From an uncultured bacterium (lineage in GTDB: Bacteria; Bipolaricaulota; Bipolaricaulia; UBA7950; UBA9294): DNA of 64,000 nt. The stretch covers positions 124,001 through 188,000 of the forward strand of contig CAIOGO010000014.1 of the NCBI GenBank assembly GCA_903857865.1, written 5' to 3'. A program made the position numbers and the translations under genes. Shown piece after piece: positions 61,625-64,000 of the stretch (the stretch's first letter is position 1; each line of letters opens with the position of its first letter). The notes under the pieces were generated by a model, which worked only from the letters and a program-made list of their open reading frames with translations, did no database searches and had not been told where the DNA came from.

Positions 61625-62448
61625 TTGATCGCTCCTCCCGTCAGCCCGGAAACCAAGTACCGCTGCCCGAGCAGAAACAGCACGAACACGGGAATCGTGA
61701 CCAGGAGGGCGGCAGCCGACAGCGGGCCCCATTGCACAACTCCGCCCGACCCGAGGAAACGGGCGAGATACACGGGCAGCGTCCAGGTCTCGTTCGTCCG
61801 CATGATGACGAGGGCAAAGAAGAACTCGTTCCAGGAGAGAAGCAGCGAGAACGTCGCCACCGCCAGGAGACCCGGCACGGAGAGCGGGAGGATGATGCTC
61901 ACGAGCGCCCGTAGGCGCGTGCAGCCGTCAATCCTCGCCGCCTCCTCCAAGTCGATGGGGATCTTGTCGAAGTACCCCTTGAGGAGCCAAATCGAAAACG
62001 GAAGAGCAAAGCTCGTGTGCATGATCACGAGCCCCGGCAGCGTGTTGATCAGTCCGTACACCTTCAAGACCGTGAACAGCCCAAGCACCATGATGATTCC
62101 GGGAAACGCCTGCGTCGCCAGGAGCCACATCGAGAACGCCGTCCGCCCACGGAACTTGAACCGCGACAGGGCGTAGCCGGCCGGCGCGGTTACGATGATG
62201 GCGAGAATCACGGTCGAGAACGCGACGATGGCCGAGTTCCGAAGGTTGATCAGGAACGTGCCCCCTGTAATGACCGTGCGGAAATTGTCCCAGGTCACTC
62301 CGTGCGGAATTCCCATCGGAGACTCGAAGATCTGGGTCTGAGTCTTGAGGGAGTTGAACACGAGGAGGAGGAGGGGGAACACGAGGAAGGCGATCATCAC
62401 GAGGACGGCGACGTGGAGGAGGACTTGCTTGAACGGATGCATCCTCAT
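61621..62448 (-). CDS. ABC transporter permease, MalG/CUT1 type
   Basis: A 275-aa permease with six transmembrane helices (about 12-34, 72-95, 105-130, 138-160, 185-207, 240-262). The cytoplasmic EAA loop reads EEAARIDGCTRLRALVSI near residue 185. It belongs to the carbohydrate-uptake (CUT1) family that imports sugars, glycosides or polyols, with a permease partner encoded upstream and overlapping by 4 bases. The ATPase and binding protein are not in the window and may lie beyond its right edge. Confidence 0.92.
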   Translation of the reverse strand: MRMHPFKQVLLHVAVLVMIAFLVFPLLLLVFNSLKTQTQIFESPMGIPHGVTWDNFRTVITGGTFLINLRNSAIVAFSTVILAIIVTAPAGYALSRFKFRGRTAFSMWLLATQAFPGIIMVLGLFTVLKVYGLINTLPGLVIMHTSFALPFSIWLLKGYFDKIPIDLEEAARIDGCTRLRALVSIILPLSVPGLLAVATFSLLLSWNEFFFALVIMRTNETWTLPVYLARFLGSGGVVQWGPLSAAALLVTIPVFVLFLLGQRYLVSGLTGGAIK

Positions 62449-63335
62449 TGCAGCACCTCACGGATGTACAGGACGACGACGCTCAGCAAGATGAGCAGGA
62501 TGATGATGCCGATCGCCGCGCCGTATCCGGCCTGCTGCGAGCCGTACGCCCAGGTGTAGGCGTAGAGGGGGAGCGTCATCGACGCGTTGGCCGGTCCCCC
62601 TCTGGTCAAGACGTAGACGATGTCAAACGAGTTGAACGTCCAGATCGACTCCAAAGTGAGAATGATGAGGATGACCTTCTTGATGCTCGGAACGACAATC
62701 CGCAATTGCGTCTGCAAGTAGCTCGCGCCGTCGATGGCCGCCGCCTCGAGAATGTCTCCTTCGAGCGACTGCAGCCCAGCGAGGATCATGATCGTGACGA
62801 ACGGAATTCCCATCCAGATGTTGGCAATGATGCACGTCCACAGGGCGAGGTGTGTATCGATGAGCCACGCTGGGAGGTGGATCACACCAAGCCCCGAGAG
62901 GGCGGTGTTGAGTGGCCCGCCGGAGAGAAAGATGTACCGCCAGATGAGTGACACGACGACGCCGGGCAGAGCCCAGGGAATAAGCGTGACGGTCCGGAAC
63001 GCACGACGGAAGCGAAGATGCCGCGAGTTGAGCATCGTAGCCAAGATGTAGGAAACGAAGAACATCGCGGCGACGCTGGTCACGGTCCAGACGAGGCTGT
63101 TGAGGAGTGCGCGGATGAAGACGGGGTCGCGGAAGAGAAGAACGAAGTTCTGCAGACCGGAGTAGACGTTCTTCCCCGTCAGCGCACGGAAGGAGTAGAA
63201 GACGCGGGAGATGCCCTGAGCCAAAGGATACAGGCTCACGAAGCACAGGACGGCGAGGGCGGGTGCCACGAACGGCAGGGCCCGCTTCTCCTCGAGGAAG
63301 GGTCGCCGCGCGTTCGCGGACCTACTGGTCTTCAT
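62445..63335 (-). CDS. ABC transporter permease, MalF/UgpA type
   Basis: A 296-aa permease with six transmembrane helices (about 22-42, 80-105, 113-135, 160-185, 210-232, 267-290). The EAA loop EAAAIDGASYLQTQLRIV lies near residue 197. It forms the heterodimer with the MalG-type partner encoded downstream. The start at 63335 overlaps the dehydrogenase gene by 14 bases. Context suggests uptake of the substrate of this operon, plausibly a nucleoside or other glycoside. Confidence 0.92.
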   Translation of the reverse strand: MKTSRSANARRPFLEEKRALPFVAPALAVLCFVSLYPLAQGISRVFYSFRALTGKNVYSGLQNFVLLFRDPVFIRALLNSLVWTVTSVAAMFFVSYILATMLNSRHLRFRRAFRTVTLIPWALPGVVVSLIWRYIFLSGGPLNTALSGLGVIHLPAWLIDTHLALWTCIIANIWMGIPFVTIMILAGLQSLEGDILEAAAIDGASYLQTQLRIVVPSIKKVILIILTLESIWTFNSFDIVYVLTRGGPANASMTLPLYAYTWAYGSQQAGYGAAIGIIILLILLSVVVLYIREVLQ

Positions 63336-64000
63336 CGAAACGGATCACCGTCTTCAGCGCGTCAGGCTCCGCGGCCCGAGCGAACGCCCCTGCGGCGTCG
63401 GCAAAGGGCACCGACGCCGTGACCACGCCGTCCAGCGCTCCGGGATGCTGTCCCATCCACGCCACGGCGTCTCGAAAGTGGCGAACCTGGAATCCGAAAC
63501 TTCCCGCGACCGTCACCTCGCGGTAGTGGATGGCAAAGGCGTCCAGCGCGAGCCGCTCGCCCTTCGGGAGGCCACCGAAGAGGAGCGCCGTGCCCCCCGA
63601 CGCCGTCCAGCCGATGGCTCCCTCAGCGACGGAACGGTCGCCCACGGCGATCAGGACCCGATCGGCCTCGGGCGCACCGAACGCCGCGGTCAGCGCTTCG
63701 CCCAGCGGCATCTCGATGGGATCGACGACCGCGAGTCCGAGGCGACGAAGATGCTCTGTTCGTGCCAAGCTCACCTCGCTGATCAGGACTCTTGGGGTCA
63801 GCGTCCGCGCCACCAAGGCCAAGAGAGCGCCCATGGGTCCACCCCCAACGACGAGGATTCGATCGCCCGAGCGCACGCACGCACGCTCGATCCCGTTCAT
63901 CGCACACGCCAGCGGCTCGGCCAGCGTGGCGACGGCGTCGGACATCCCGTCAGGAACCTTGAACGTACCCCGGGCGATCACGTCATGAGGCACGATCAGG
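63322..64000 (-). CDS. Zinc-type alcohol/sorbitol dehydrogenase-like protein, cut at the right edge
   Basis: The C-terminal 225 residues of a medium-chain dehydrogenase; the gene continues beyond the window. The visible part starts just after the catalytic domain: KVPDGMSDAVATLAEPLACA (typical substrate-side sequence), then the Rossmann loop GDRILVVGGGPMGAL and the last strands to FDEDQ. The N-terminal zinc-ligand part is outside, so metal binding cannot be checked. The type resembles sorbitol or threonine dehydrogenases. It overlaps the permease gene by 14 bases and is the first visible gene of the operon. Confidence 0.85.
   Translation of the reverse strand, partial: LIVPHDVIARGTFKVPDGMSDAVATLAEPLACAMNGIERACVRSGDRILVVGGGPMGALLALVARTLTPRVLISEVSLARTEHLRRLGLAVVDPIEMPLGEALTAAFGAPEADRVLIAVGDRSVAEGAIGWTASGGTALLFGGLPKGERLALDAFAIHYREVTVAGSFGFQVRHFRDAVAWMGQHPGALDGVVTASVPFADAAGAFARAAEPDALKTVIRFDEDQ

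Overview
The window comes from a GC-rich, probably anaerobic bacterium. Genes are tightly packed, GTG starts are common, and clear GGAGG-type ribosome binding sites precede most genes. The tungsten-type aldehyde:ferredoxin oxidoreductases, ferredoxins, flavodoxin-like proteins and many secreted or lipoprotein products fit an uncultured anaerobe. I cannot fix the phylum from sequence alone; Bipolaricaulota is only a guess. No rRNA, tRNA or CRISPR array was found.

Layout. (1) 0.2-8.7 kb: general genes, namely an FmdB zinc ribbon, an isochorismatase-fold lipoprotein, a 5'-nucleotidase-type phosphatase, a DUF3857/transglutaminase protein, a flavin-reductase-like protein, an MFS exporter and an EFR1-type flavodoxin-ferredoxin. 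(2) 8.7-22.3 kb: envelope and efflux genes. A TetR regulator with a perfect 18-bp palindrome in front of it leads an operon of a small secreted protein, an RND (MMPL-type) transporter and an outer-membrane-lipoprotein-sorting-like protein. A MacB/LolD-type ABC system follows. Then comes a MarR regulator with its own palindrome, driving a heterodimeric ABC exporter. (3) 22.5-25.3 kb: small genes, including an FMN-reductase gene broken by a frameshift at a C6 run and a cysteine-rich secreted protein.

(4) 25.4-41.2 kb: a defence-type island. It has a UvrD-like helicase, a restriction-modification operon (Res, DinD, Mod) with a HEPN protein upstream, an OLD-family nuclease with an altered TOPRIM site, and a 940-aa SIR2 protein that also seems to carry a PIN-like domain and a very basic tail. 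Imperfect ~350-bp direct repeats bracket the SIR2 gene. A 19-bp inverted-repeat element sits just downstream of it.

(5) 41.3-64 kb: a redox and catabolic region. A ferredoxin/AOR pair, a PKD/beta-propeller lipoprotein and a dihydropyrimidinase-like hydrolase come first. Convergent to them is a minus-strand operon of 15 genes, almost all overlapping by 4-17 bases, that enters from beyond the right edge. It encodes a zinc-type dehydrogenase, two ABC sugar-type permeases, an AcoX/NAD-kinase-like protein, homologues of formylmethanofuran:H4MPT formyltransferase (Ftr) and methenyl-H4MPT cyclohydrolase (Mch), two tandem AORs, two amidohydrolases flanking a PreA-like oxidoreductase, a GlcD/GlcF-like pair, an ADP-ribosylglycohydrolase-fold enzyme and a ribokinase-family kinase.

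The gene content suggests uptake and dismantling of an N-glycosylated heterocycle: import, N-glycoside cleavage, sugar phosphorylation, ring deamination or hydrolysis, aldehyde oxidation, and handling of a one-carbon unit on a pterin-type carrier. That pathway is inference. The pairing of Ftr and Mch homologues with tandem AORs and amidohydrolases, with no Fhc or formaldehyde-activating genes nearby, is the best candidate here for an undescribed system. The SIR2/PIN-like gene between repeats is the second.
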